From Vombatus ursinus (lineage: Eukaryota; Chordata; Mammalia; Diprotodontia; Vombatidae): DNA of 64,000 nucleotides. Shown here piece after piece: positions 10,055 to 20,248 of this stretch; position 1 is the stretch's first letter, and every line of letters begins with the position of its first letter. The DNA lies in the NCBI RefSeq assembly GCF_900497805.2, contig NW_020954630.1:11354449-11418448 (forward strand), given 5' to 3'. Under the pieces are notes generated by a model. The model worked only from the letters and a program-made list of their open reading frames with translations. It was not told the DNA's origin and did no database searches. The translations under genes and the position numbers were made by a program.

Positions 10055-11081
10055 TAAGACCCAAGAGAAGCATGAAGAGGTAAATAGGAAAGAGAAATCA
10101 TAAGAGACTTATTAAAGTTGAACTGTTTATATTTCTACATGGAAAGATGATATTTGTAACTCATGAGACCTTTGTTAGTATTAGGGTAGTTGGAGGGAAA
10201 AATATATGTATAGATAGATAGATAGTTGAAAGATAGAGGGCATAGGGTGAGTAGAAGATGAAAGGGTGATATCTGGAGAATAAAATTAAAAGGTGATAGA
10301 GGATTATATTGGGAGAAGGAGAAAGGGAGAGGTAGAATGGGGTAAATTATCTCAAATAAAACAGATAAGAAAAAGCTTTTATGGTGGAGGGGAAGTGGGG
10401 GAAGGTGAGAGGAAATGAGTGAATATTATTCTCATTGACTTAGCTTAAGGAGGGAATAACATACACACTCAATTGGGTATAAAAATCTATCTTACCCTAC
10501 AGGAAAATAGGGGGAAAAGGGATAAGGGGAGATGATAGAAGGGAGGGCAGATCAGAGGAGGGGATAATCAGAAGCAAACCCTTCTGAGGAGGGACAGGGT
10601 CAAAAGAGAGAATAGAATAAATGAGGGTGGGGTGGGATAGGATGACAGGAAATATAGTTAGTTTTTCACAACATGACTACCATGGAAGTGTTTTGCATCA
10701 CTGCACATGTATAACCTGTATCGAGTTGCTTGCCTTCTCAATGAAGGTGGGTGGAGAGGGAGGAAGGGAGAAAATTCAGAACCCAAAGTTTTAAAAACAA
10801 ATGTTAAAATTGTTTTTACATGCAACTGGGAAATAAGACATACAGGCAATGGGGTATAGAAACCTATCCTGCCCTACAGAAAAATAGAAGGGGAAGGGAA
10901 TAAGAGAATGGGGAGGGTGATAGAAGGGATGGCAGATTAGGGGAAAGGGTATTCAGAATGCATGCTATCTTGGGGTGGGGGGAGGGGCAAGATGGAGAGA
11001 AAATTTGGAACTCAAAATCTTGTGGGATTAATGTTGAAAACTAAAAATAAATAAATTAATTAATTTTAAAAAAGCAAAAAA
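10055..11081 (+). other. HAL1 3'UTR with two similar terminal blocks in tandem
   Basis: A block beginning caattgggtataaaaatc ... ccctacaggaaaatag (10465-10510) and ending near acatgcaactgggaaataag (10848) is followed at 10855 by caatggggtatagaaacc ... ccctacagaaaaatag and a second L1-like terminus (ggaactcaaaatcttgtg, 11010-11030). A (GATA)n stretch lies at 10208-10226. Both blocks lie within one TSD, so the duplication predates the insertion. Confidence 0.75.
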
Positions 11082-11094
11082 AAAAATGACAAAG

Positions 11095-11605
11095 GAATGG
11101 CAAGAAATGACAAGCAGGCGGGTTTTAGAAAAGCCTGGAAAGACTTACATGAACTGATACAAAAAGAAATGAGCAGAACCAGGAGAACATAAAAATAAAA
11201 GCAACATTGTATGATGTTCAACTGTAAATGACTTCACTATTCTCAGCAAAACAATGATCCAAGACAATTCTGGAGGACTTATGATGAAAAATGGCATTCA
11301 CCTCCAGAGAAAGAACTGATGGAGTTTGAATGTAGATTGAAGCATACTTTTTTTTTTTCTACTTTCTTTATCTTTCTTGCTTTGGAGGTTTGTTTGTTTT
11401 TGGTCTGTATTTTCTATCACAACATGGCAAATATGGAAATATGTTTTGCACAACTTCACATGTATACTCTATATCAGTCTGCTTTCTTTCTCAAGGAGGG
11501 GGTTTAACTGAGAAGGAGGGAGAGAATTTAGAACTCAAAATTTTAATAAATGATTATTAAAATTGTACATGTAATTGAGAAATATTTAATAAGATAAACA
11601 AAACT
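11095..11605 (+). mobile_element. L1 3' end, right flank of the HAL1
   Basis: It continues the L1 of 7886-8024: gaaaagcctggaaagac, ttacatgaactgata, gagcagaaccaggagaac, then the 3'UTR (cacaacatggcaaatatgg, atatcagtctgctttc) and terminus (gaactcaaaattttaat). Part of the ORF2 end expected between the two halves is absent, so the target L1 was already deleted. Confidence 0.8.
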
Positions 11606-12134
11606 ATATTTTTTAAAATGTTAAAAAAAAAAAGTGTTAGTGAGTACTGCCCTCTCCAGAAACTTGAGAAACTGATTTGGGAGAATTCCATTCTATTGTA
11701 TTCCGTTCCATAAATATTAAGTGCTTACTGTATGCATGCCATCTGAATTAAATTAAATTATTTATTATAGTTAAATATCCACACCTTATTTAGAGCCTAT
11801 TAAGAGGCTAAAATTGCTCATCTTGTTTTTATTTGTTTGTTTATTTGTTGGCTCCCTGCAAAAGACCATGCTATTCATTTTCCCCCCTAAAACATTCCAT
11901 CTACTACATGCATATCAAACTTGGTTAACTGTCCCGAATCACATCCTTTTTTTTTTTATAGTATGTGCATATCTGCATAGGCAGACCTATTTAGGAGGGG
12001 ATTTTTTGGAATGAGTGGGAGGGTGGTGAGAGGGCATGGAGAACTGAACCAGTGATTTTATCTGCAAGAGAAACTTCTCCTAGAGGAAACTCCCACCCCT
12101 CCCACAGATGGGCAACTTGTGTGTAATTTTAAAG
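11606..12134. other. Mostly unassigned; small L2 antisense piece
   Basis: An L2 3'-end relic in antisense lies at about 11700-11745 (ataaatattaagtgcttac, tgtatgcatgcca). The rest has no recognised element. Confidence 0.45.
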
Positions 12135-12260
12135 TCTCTTCTCAGAGACTTAGCTGGAGGCAGTGAGAGGTTAAGTGATTTGCTCATGGTCCCAGAAGCA
12201 GTAGATGAAGCCATTTTTTTTCCTGATTCTAAGACTAGTTCTCATCTTTCTACTAGAAAA
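12135..12260 (-). mobile_element. MIR fragment, antisense
   Basis: gagaggttaagtgatttgc, tcatggtcccagaagcag and gattctaagactagttctc give the antisense MIR order. Confidence 0.6.
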
Positions 12261-12427
12261 TCAGTTCTTTGTAGTTCAGTATTGTTTTGTTTTTGTTTTT
12301 GTTTTTTGTAATTCAGTATTGTTACTGATGCTACTTTTTGTTTCTGTGTATCTCCTCGGATTTTGAGTCACTGACTCAATATTCTGAATCTCAGGCTCTA
12401 TTACCTCATTTGTGAAGCGAAAGTGTT

Positions 12428-12560
12428 AATGTTTTTCTGTTGTTGCCGCTCAGTTGTGTCAGATTCTTTGTGACCTCTGTGGACCATAGCATGTCAATAC
12501 TGTCCATGAGGTATTCTTGGCAGAGATACTGGAGTGGTTTGCCTTTTCCTTCTCTGGTAA
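12428..12560 (-). mobile_element. RTE-type SINE tail (MAR1 3' part), antisense
   Basis: It opens with ttgttgccgctcagttgtgt and continues ttctttgtgacc, gtattcttggcagagatac and tggagtggtttgcc. This is the RTE-derived 3' part of the long MAR1 form without the tRNA head. Confidence 0.75.
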
Positions 12561-13304
12561 TAACTTGTCTACCAAGTGATAAATAGACACAGTTGTTTAA
12601 CAATGGAGGATGCTCTATTTTTCAGAACCAAAAATGACATGGAGAGTTGAACATCTTTGCAAGCCAGGCATAACTGTCACCCTAACCTGATTTGATGGGC
12701 ACATTTTTGGGAAGTGAGGGAAAAGATGTTTGGGCTGCAAAACCACTAGGGCCCTCCTAATTTAGTCCCTAAAATGCAGAAAACCCCCAATTAAATTTCT
12801 ATAAATAGCTCATTGATGGGGCTCATCAGTCAAACAGAGCATTTCCTCAAGGAAATGTTTACTCTAAACTTAATGTCAATCACTACAGAGTTGGGGTCGC
12901 GGAGGGAATGACAGTGGCTTTAAGTTCACATTCAGTATTGCCTCAGTCTACACAAATAGTATTAATAAAAAATAAAACCTCTGGGGTTCAGGCTCCATAC
13001 AGACTGCATAATGGATAGGCTTGGAAGTCAATGGCAGGCTGCATTTACACTAACAAACAAAGCAGTTTCTCAGGGAGAGGAATTATTTATGATGGAAGAA
13101 TATCAGCTGTAGCATATTGGTGCTATAAATAGAATAGGCTGAGACAGATTCCCTCATGCTTAAACTACTCCCTGAGAGTTGGGCTAGGTTAACTCTTTCA
13201 GACCATTCGGGAAGTGTTCTAATGTACACCTAGATGGGAGTGCATCCTGAAAAAAGTTAATGTCTCTCCTAAATGAGATAGGTTTGGACTGGATTTAAAC
13301 TTTT
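12561..13304. other. Repeat-free island
   Basis: No repeat is recognised in about 740 bp. A short hairpin (CATTTCCT / AGGAAATG) lies near 12840-12857. No splice-bounded open frame stands out. It could hold a conserved non-coding element. Confidence 0.35.
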
Positions 13305-13450
13305 GGATGCTATAGGTCTGGTTCAAGCCCTGGCTCCAACCCTTCCAACTCTGTGACCATGGCTTGACTTTTGTCCTAATCACTAGATTGGGTATCCTGG
13401 GCACATCTCAAGGAAAATGTTTTGTAAACCTTAAAGCACTTGACACTAAA
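13305..13450 (+). mobile_element. MIR/THER1 fragment, sense, degraded
   Basis: ggttcaagccctggctcc and tgtgaccatggcttgac are followed by the tail marker ttttgtaaaccttaaagcac. Confidence 0.6.
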
Positions 13451-13535
13451 CGTCTGACTTGGATGATTTTTTTTTTTGCTGAATTGACAATCTATTTATT
13501 TCTTTTTAGCATTGTGTAGCTATAGTTTTTGCTTC

Positions 13536-13786
13536 TGGGCAGTTAGGTGTCCCAGTGGATAGATCACCGGGCCTGAAGTCAAAAAGACTCATCTTTGTGA
13601 CTTCAAATCTGACCTCAGAGACTTACTAGCTGTGCGGCTGTGGGCAAGTCACTTAATCTTGTTTGCCTCAGTTTCTTCATCTATAAAATGAGCTGGAGAA
13701 GGAAATGGCAAACCACTCCAGTATCTTTGCCAAGAAAACCCCAAATGGGGTCACAAAGAGTCAGACAAAACTGAAGAACAACAAAT
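13536..13786 (+). mobile_element. MAR1-type SINE, sense, full length
   Basis: The tRNA-like head (gggcagttaggtgtcccagt) leads to gcctcagtttcttcatc, ggaaatggcaaaccactcc, then the RTE tail (ggggtcacaaagagtcag, gaagaacaacaaa). Confidence 0.9.
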
Positions 13787-13919
13787 TGTAGGTTTGCTCC
13801 TGGGATGCACTGGAGAAACCTCATTCATTCTCACAATTTTCCTTCTGCAGACACAGAAAGATGTGATGTGACTGGGCTAGGGAGAAGGGAAGAGAACATT
13901 CCTTTTGGTAGTACTTATG

Positions 13920-14115
13920 GTTATAGAACTAGAGCTGGAAGAAATTTCAGAGGCACCTAATGTCACACCTGCCCCTCAATTTAACAGGTGAGGAAATGGA
14001 GGCCCAACGAGGTTAAGTGAATTCCTTAAGGAAGAAAGCAGCAGAGATGAAATTTGAACCCAGGCCCTTTGACTCCAGAGACAATACTCTTTCCACTATG
14101 CCACACTGTTCATCC
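13920..14115 (-). mobile_element. MIR3/THER2-like SINE, antisense
   Basis: Head-to-tail order in reverse: ctagagctggaagaaatttc, gtgaggaaatggaggccc, gaggttaagtgaattcc, tgaacccaggccc, ccactatgccacac. Confidence 0.78.
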
Positions 14116-14329
14116 TGTGTTTTTTTTCCCCTGGCCTGGTTTATGATTTTGCTCCTTGGAGGTACATTGTCCAGATTGTATTATGTGATATCCTGTTAAG
14201 CTCAACATCTTGTACCAGTCAGCAGTTGGAAAATGAGGCTTCTCTCTTGGCCTGGTGCTATGGAATATGTCTCCTTTAAGACTTACAACTTCATTGTCTC
14301 TTCAGAACCAGCGGGGCAGGAATGGCTCA

Positions 14330-14500
14330 TTAAAGGCCTGAATTAATGTCAGGCCTCCATCACGTTGGGGGAAGGAGTGACTCCCTGTGGCGAACTTATG
14401 GAAGTATATGGAAAGGAATCACTTAGGATGGGCAGGCTGAGATGGATTATGACCTTATTGTGGGGGGTGGGAGGGGAAAGGGACATCAAATTGCCGAGAT
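14330..14500 (+). mobile_element. RTE-like LINE end fragment
   Basis: Translation near 14360 gives RPPSRWGKE, a relic of the basic ORF C-terminus. It is followed by the family 3'UTR block gcgaacttatggaag ... cttaggatgggcaggctg ... tggattatgacc. Confidence 0.55.
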
Positions 14501-14534
14501 TACAGATTCACCTGAGTATTTGAGTACTATCTTC

Positions 14535-14705
14535 GACTCATAGGATTTACTATTGGAAGGGACCTTGGAGACCCTCTGGTTGGTGAGGAAACTGAGGCCC
14601 AGAGAAATGAAGTGACTTAGTCAAGGCCACTCAAGACACAAGTAACACCTAAAAAAATTGTGGAGCCTAAATCTTCTGCCTAGATCCAGCTTTCTTTTCA
14701 CCATC
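14535..14705 (-). mobile_element. MIR fragment, antisense
   Basis: actattggaagggacc, gtgaggaaactgaggccc, aaatgaagtgacttagtc and the poorly kept head are recognisable. Confidence 0.65.
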
Positions 14706-15814
14706 CTACCCTCTTTCTAACTCCCATTAGTTATACAACTCCCCTTCTTGATTGTCCTGTCCCCTTTAGCAGACACCTTACCTTTCTTTTGGGCCATTAG
14801 CCTTTAGGTAACCAGTCCTCTGAGCACAATATTCAGTCGCCTTTTCCATATCTTAATTGTACCTTAGACCTGATGGGTCTCACATTGTTGTTGTTGTTTT
14901 AAAAAGTGTCTTGCTGCTGGAAACGATCCAGAGTTATAAATTCACTATAAAACATGTTACAGACTCTCTCCAGTTAGAGACATATGGCCACAGGAGACCG
15001 TGCAGGGTCATCACTCCAGACTTGATTTTTCTCCCCTTGTCATCTTCCAGCAGCTGTGCTCTAAGTCTTCTGTTATCCTCACTGTAATCAAGGAAAAGAC
15101 ATTTGGCTCCATCTTAGAAGGAATGTGGCGCTTAAGGGACTTAGCAATGCGCCAGTTTGCCCAGCAGGTTCAGCTGATTCTTCCTGCTTTCCATTATATT
15201 ACAAAGCACAGACTCCAAATAGCTTTTAGTTACCAAAAAGAAGGAAAACATTTTCTGAAAAATAATTAAATGACTTCCTTGGGTACAAACCTTATTTTAA
15301 AAATAAAATAATAAACAATCTTACGATCTACCGAATCTACCAGTATGTATGAACATATGAATTAACTCCTTCCAGAAAGGAGCCAGGGCTGTACGTTAGT
15401 TCATGAAACAATTATGCATCTCCACGGGGTGTAACTCATGCTCTTCACCAATATGACTTTTCCAGCACTGAACTGGGAGTGAAGAAGAAGGCCAAACTAA
15501 GAGTGAGTTTTATTTTAGCCACCTGGGCTTAATGGTAGTCAATTTAGATTACTGGAGTGACTTGATGGGATAGGGCTGTCCCTGGGGAAGGATATTAAAG
15601 TTGGGCCTTGTGTTCGAGGATACTGAAAATTCCCAAGTTTCTGGAGGTGTTATCGGACCAGAGATGGTCACAGAAACAGAATGAATGGCTCAAGCACTTA
15701 TTGATGTATAAACCTAGCACTGGGGCCTTGGATCCAGAGCTAACTAGCAGAGGGCATTGCTACAGAAATTTTTCTGTGCAGGACTTATAGAATTAGTCAA
15801 GTTAGTCAGTCAAT
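14706..15814. other. Unassigned sequence, about 1.1 kb
   Basis: I see no repeat family and no convincing exon. The open frames here (up to 89 codons, 15000-15269) have no family resemblance that I recognise. Confidence 0.35.
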
Positions 15815-15915
15815 AAGTTTTAAGTGCCTACTATGTGCCAGGCCCTGGGGATACAAAGAAAGGCAAAAAACAAAAGACAAAAATAAAAGGCAAAAAAAAC
15901 CTTACAATCTAAAGC
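15815..15915 (-). mobile_element. L2 3' end, antisense
   Basis: gttttaagtgcctactatg, tgccaggccctggggatac and aaagaaaggcaaaa are the reverse of the L2 terminus. Confidence 0.8.
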
Positions 15916-15924
15916 TTCTTCACC

Positions 15925-16075
15925 CTCTCATTTTACAGGTAGCCTAGAAAAGTGCTAAGTGACTTATCTAAGCTGATAGATAGAGCTAAGAAGTGGCACA
16001 GGTGAGCCATGCATCAAACTCAGGTCCCCTGACTCTCGTCCAAGGGTGATCTCTACTATTCCGTGATGTGGAGAG
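15925..16075 (-). mobile_element. MIR fragment, antisense
   Basis: ctcattttacaggtag, gctaagtgacttatc, aactcaggtcccctgac and ctactattccgtgatg fit an antisense MIR next to the L2 end. Confidence 0.65.
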
Positions 16076-16325
16076 GATTACACAAGCAGGATTCAGGACA
16101 ATGAGCTGTGAAGCGATGGGTACATCAGTCTGAGGCTGAGCAACATATAGGATAATAGAGGACCCCATATTAGAGCTAGAATTTTAGTTGGAAGGGAGCT
16201 CTGGATGAGCGAAATCTTAATTCTCCCCAGAGACTTTATGTGACATGACCGAATGTTTCTTGTGGGACTCTGAGCTTTGAACTGCTGTCATTTACTGGTT
16301 TCTATAATAACCAATAATTGCTGTG

Positions 16326-16541
16326 GGCAGCTAGGTGTGGAATTGGATAGACAGGGCACTGGGCTGGGAGCTAGGAAGACTCATATTCCAGTATTCAAAT
16401 CTGGCCTCAGACACTTACTAGCTGGGTGACCCTGGGAAAGTCACCTAACCCTGTTTGCCTCAGTTTCTTCATCTGTAAAAATGAGCTGAAGAAGGAAATA
16501 GCAAATCATGGAGTAAGAAAGAGTCTGAAATGACTCAATAA
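16326..16541 (+). mobile_element. MAR1-type SINE, sense, with TSD
   Basis: Head ggcagctaggtg, body gcctcagacacttactagc, RTE tail gagtctgaaatgactcaata. A perfect 14-bp TSD, CAATAATTGCTGTG, lies at 16312-16325 and 16542-16555. Confidence 0.92.
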
Positions 16542-16644
16542 CAATAATTGCTGTGTTGTGTATATGTGTATGTAGTATGAATGATATGGATATCAATTCA
16601 GCATCCAGAAAAATATAAATCTTTAGGGGCCATGAGAGGAAAGG

Positions 16645-16870
16645 AAGTATGGCATAGCGGGAAGAGCATGCTCATTTTTTAATTATATGGTCTTGAGTAA
16701 AGCATTTAATTTCTCTGAGCGTGTGTGTGTGTGTGTGAAATTGGAGGATTTGATTAAAAGATTGGACCACAATCTTTTTAGGTTTCATTTTCCTCATCTG
16801 TAAATAGAAAAAAAATCTCTTCTAGTTCTAAATCCTATGATCAAATGACCCTTAAGGTCTCTTCTTTCCC
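16645..16870 (+). mobile_element. MIR3/THER2-like SINE, sense, with a (GT)n stretch
   Basis: tatggcatagcgggaagagc, cattttcctcatctgtaaat and the 3' block ttctagttctaaatcctatg are MIR3-like. A pure GT run of about nine units sits at 16720-16737. Confidence 0.65.
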
Positions 16871-17357
16871 TAATCTTGCAAATCTGCAATTCTCGTTAAT
16901 ACCTCTGCATTAACAAAGTTTGGCCAATAGATGGAGCCAGAACTCTTTTCACTACATGGGGATGACCCTTTAAAATTGAGGCTGTAACTAATTGGATTTT
17001 GACCAAATCATCTTTGACCTCTTTAAACATCTTTAAGAAAGTAAGAGTTACATACTTGCAATGTAGAATACACTGATTAATGTTGGGAGAGTTTTGGGTT
17101 TGATGTCTTTCTTTCATCTATAGCCTGTGTGGCATCCCTCATCTGGTACCTCAAGGATGCTTGGAAGATAGGCAAGGATTCAACAAATACGTAAACATAC
17201 CCCCTTAAGTTACATCTAAGCCCATGGTACCCACTTCCCCAATTTTAACCTAAAGTTTTAGATCTTATTTTTGGACTTTTAGGCCTTGGGTTTCTGCTCA
17301 AACCCTAGTATTTTCTTTGACTTCAGAGTCTAAAATGTTCTAAAGGCAAGCAAATCA
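16871..17357. other. Unassigned sequence
   Basis: No repeat is recognised. A 73-codon minus-strand frame at 16896-17117 shows no known domain. Confidence 0.35.
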
Positions 17358-17495
17358 TTTTTTTTTTAAGGCAATCAGGGTTAAATGATTTGTCAAGGGT
17401 CTCCCAGCTAGTAAGCATTTGAGGCCACATTTGAACTCAGGTCCTTCTGACTTCAGGACCAGTGCTCTATCCTCTGTGCCACCTAGCGCCCCCCC
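17358..17495 (-). mobile_element. MAR1-type SINE, antisense, short form
   Basis: It starts with a T-run (the tail), then gggttaaatgatttgtc, cccagctagtaagc and tgtgccacctagcgcccc. The short A-tailed form lacks the RTE tail. Confidence 0.85.
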
Positions 17496-17517
17496 TCCCC
17501 CAAGTAGATCAATTCTA

Positions 17518-17640
17518 AAAGTTGTGTGACTATGGACAAGTCACTTGACTTAACCTTGTTTCTTCATTTCTAAAATAAGGATAGCACATAGGCTTGTACT
17601 AAATTTTAAAGTGATGTAGAAATATGAATTATTAAAGCAG
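17518..17640 (+). mobile_element. MIR fragment, sense
   Basis: gttgtgtgactatggac, aagtcacttgacttaacc, cttcatttctaaaataagg and the tail ttaaagtgatgtagaaat are present. Confidence 0.65.
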
Positions 17641-17647
17641 AAAAATT

Positions 17648-17734
17648 GTACAGTGGAAAAAGGACTGGCTTTGGGGTCAGAGGACCTGAGTTCAAATACT
17701 CCTTTAGCCACTTACCTGTGTGACCTTGGTTTTG
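17648..17734 (+). mobile_element. MIR, sense, part 1 (split by MAR1)
   Basis: It contains gtacagtggaaaaaggac, ggggtcagaggacctgag, and breaks inside the conserved tgtgaccttgg block. The rest is at 17996-18110. Confidence 0.7.
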
Positions 17735-17995
17735 TTATTGTTCGATTGTTTGTTTTTCAGTTATGTCTGACTCTGTGACCTGATTTGGGGTTTTCTTGGC
17801 AAAGATACTGCGGTGGTTTGCCTTTTCCTCTTCCAGCCCATTTTATAGATGAGGAAACTGAGGCAAACAGGATTAATTAACTTTCCCGGGCTAACACAGC
17901 TACTAAGTATTTGAGGCCAGATTTGAACTCAGGAAGATGAGTCTTCCTAACTTCAGAGTCAGCGCTCTATCCACTGTGTCACCTAGCATAGATAC
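17735..17995 (-). mobile_element. MAR1-type SINE, antisense, full length, nested in a MIR
   Basis: The RTE tail (tgtttttcagttatgtctg) comes first, then tggggttttcttggcaaag, gatgaggaaactgaggc and the head (ctatccactgtgtcacctag). I could not define a clean TSD. Confidence 0.88.
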
Positions 17996-18110
17996 ATTAC
18001 TTAAACCTCTCTGTAACATCTCCATTTCTTTATCCTATAAAATAAGAGGGTTGGACTCCATTGCTTTTGAGGTCCTATCTAATTCTGAATCTCTTAGACC
18101 TAAAATCTAA
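17996..18110 (+). mobile_element. MIR, sense, part 2
   Basis: acttaaacctctctgtaac, aaataagagggttggactcc and aggtcctatctaattctg resume the MIR3-like element of 17648. Confidence 0.7.
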
Positions 18111-18723
18111 ATCCTAAGACCTATCACATGAATATACTATAGCAATATATGGTCAAATCCCTGGTTGCCCACTTAGAACATGAAGTTCTTTATTATCGTG
18201 GGAGTTTTCCTTAACAAATCATTGACCAAAGGGAGAGTGACTTACTTATTTGAAGTGCATCTGAAATTAGATTGATGTACTATAACTGGGATGTCTGAGG
18301 TATTAGTTGTCCCTCTGTAATCATAGCTCCATACAGGGGTGAAGCAGATCTATCTCAGGAGTGCCCAGACATAGACATACCCAGGTTTCTGGTAATAACT
18401 TTGTAATTGCTAAGCTGTCTACAGCCTACACCATCGAAACTTCTCTCCTGAAGGAAGGCGGGGGGAGCCATTTGACCACTCTCAGGACTCGAAGCCTGAT
18501 AGCAAAAGTTAACTTTCTGAGAATTTTTTTTTATTTGTAAGCTTTTAGGATATAGCCATACACAGCACCATTCAAAAGAATCATAAATCCCGAACCCAAA
18601 GGGATTTTATCTAGTAATTTATATACTGTCTCTAACAACTGTTTGATATTCCCCAGAAATATTGATTCAATTTTTAATTTCAACTTCTATGAATTTATTT
18701 ATTTTGAGGATCTCTTTAAAAAA
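18111..18723. other. Unassigned sequence
   Basis: No repeat is recognised in about 600 bp and no open frame is of interest. Confidence 0.35.
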
Positions 18724-18910
18724 CAGATTCTTTACCTGGAGTCTGTCAACATAAAATTTTTTTTTCTTTTGCTAACTGTATTTTAGTATAGTTCTTTTCC
18801 TTTGTAATCGTACATATTTTATTTTATGCATTTAAAAATGTTATTTTGAGAAGGGGTCCAGAGCTTTCACCAGACTGCCAAAAGGGGTTACAAAAAAGGT
18901 TAAGAATCCT
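18724..18910. mobile_element. Short non-autonomous hAT-like DNA transposon
   Basis: The left end cagattctttacctgg and the right end ggttaagaatccttg form an imperfect terminal inverted repeat. The body (ttcctttgtaatcgtac, tttaaaaatgttattttgag, cagactgccaaaagggg) recurs at 21280-21462, 41098-41322 and 50785-51130, so this is a family. Confidence 0.7.
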
Positions 18911-19140
18911 TGTTGTTTAGTTGTGTTTGACTCTTCAAGACCCCATTTGGGGTTTTCTTGGCAAAGGTACTGGAGTGTTTTGCCATTTCCTTCTTCAGGT
19001 CTTTTTAGGGATGAGGAAACTGAGGCAAACAGGATTAAGTCACTTGCTCAGGGTAACACAGCTAGTAAGTGTCTGAGGTCACATTTGAACTCAGGTGTTC
19101 CTTTCTCTAGGACTGGCTCTCTATCCACTGTACCACCTGT
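18911..19140 (-). mobile_element. MAR1-type SINE, antisense, full length
   Basis: ttgttgtttagttgtgtttg (RTE tail), ggttttcttggcaaagg, gatgaggaaactgaggc, gtgtctgaggtcacattt and the head ccactgtaccacctg are all present. It abuts the hAT end on its left. Confidence 0.9.
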
Positions 19141-19174
19141 CTGCCACTGCCCTAAAAGTAATCCCATTAACACT

Positions 19175-19730
19175 TTTAACTTGTAGCCTTACGATGATAG
19201 AGAACTCACTACCTCTTGAGGCGGCCCATTTCATCTTTAGACAATTTGAATGGTTGGGAAGCTTTTCCTTACATTCTGCCAAACTCTGCCTCTCTTCTAC
19301 TTCTCCTTATTGTTCTGAATTCTCTGGGGCCCTTTCCTATATCAGAACCCTTCAAAAACATGAAGAGAGCTGTCACATTACCTCTCAGTCAGAATTCTTG
19401 AGAAAAAACACCCCATTTCCATCACCAATCCTTGCGTAACAGAGGTTTTCCTAACTGTCCTTACCTCTCTCTTACGGAAGCTCTTCATTTTATCAGTGTC
19501 ATGCTGAAAATATTTTGTCCGGAATAGAACAGAACACAATAATTCAGATACGGTCAGATCAGGGCAAAGTGATACTAGTATCCTCTTGTTTACACTGCTT
19601 CCAAAAATGTAACCTGAGATTGTGTTAGCAGCTATGTCGCACTGCTAACTGACATGGAGCTTGTAGTCGCAGGTTTTTTTTTTTTTCTTTTACATGACAT
19701 GCTGGTGAGGCAAGCCTCCCCCATCCCATA
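19175..19730 (-). mobile_element. CR1/L3 LINE, antisense, part 1
   Basis: Antisense order matches the CR1 3' region: gaactcactacctcttgagg, gaagcttttccttacattc, aacacaataattcagatac, and cactgctaactgacatgg before the break. The sequence stops at the TA that received the Tigger and resumes at 20702. Highly diverged, so ancient. Confidence 0.85.
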
Positions 19731-19805
19731 TAGGCAGTTCTTGCTTTATGTAAATCTGCATTATGCAAATTTGACTTTATGTAAGGAATTCTGAAAGAAA
19801 TCTGA

Positions 19806-20110
19806 ATGAGAATTCTTCGTGAGGATCTGGTTGAACTGCTTGCTGCAAAGATTGCTGAAGAAGAAAGGGAAACTTCAGAATCTGAAGTCAAACCAAAAAG
19901 CTTTACAATGAAACAGTTGGTAGAAGCTTTTCATCATTCGAGCGAATTTTTTCTTATATTGAAAAGAAGGATCCAAATGCTTCAAGATTTTTTAAAGTTC
20001 AAAGACTAGTTAAGGATAATATTGCTTGATGTCATCAGATATATGAGGGAAAAAACAGAGCTACTGTCCAAACATCTCTTGGTAACTTCATTTAAAAAGT
20101 TATGCAGCTA
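19806..20110 (+). pseudogene. Tigger transposase C-terminal relic
   Basis: The 67-codon frame at 19806-20009 reads LREDLVELLAAKIAEEERE then SEVKPKSFTMKQLVEAF, which parallels the acidic, helical C-terminus of Tigger-derived proteins (the FTTKGLAEAF-type block). Downstream, the DNA still encodes relics of the KVQRLV and YEEKK...QTSLGNF blocks in a shifted frame, so there is at least one frameshift. The DDE catalytic core and CENPB-like DNA-binding domain are absent. It cannot make active transposase. Confidence 0.75.
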
Positions 20111-20248
20111 ACCACAAGTGATAAAGGCTAGGTGTGATGGGTGGGGAAGGGGCAACTTACTGCACACCTATGTTAACCTTACCGTCCAGTGCTGTGCATA
20201 CTTTATCATTAACTTTACCTTTCATTTCATCACTCCGTTTATCATGGT

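Larger units (their letters stand above)
8025..11081 (+). mobile_element. HAL1-like LINE (ORF1 only), near full length
   Basis: The element has a long GC-richer 5'UTR (8025-8970, minus a SINE), a single ORF1 region (about 8975-10054), and a purine-rich 3'UTR that leads straight to an A-rich end, with no ORF2 anywhere. This is the plan of half-L1 (HAL1) elements, which depend on L1 reverse transcriptase. A 13-bp TSD, AAAAATGACAAAG, lies at 8012-8024 and 11082-11094, so both ends were made in one insertion and the lack of ORF2 is not due to 5' truncation. The target was an L1 ORF2 remnant. Confidence 0.85.

Noticed and set aside
8025-11081. Ordinary L1 that lost ORF2 by local deletion
   Set aside because: The ORF1-to-UTR junction is smooth and the element has a TSD at both ends. 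A HAL1-type element fits better, though only copies elsewhere can prove it.
16326-16541. tRNA genes at SINE heads
   Set aside because: The tRNA-like heads belong to repeated SINEs and lack an intact cloverleaf context.
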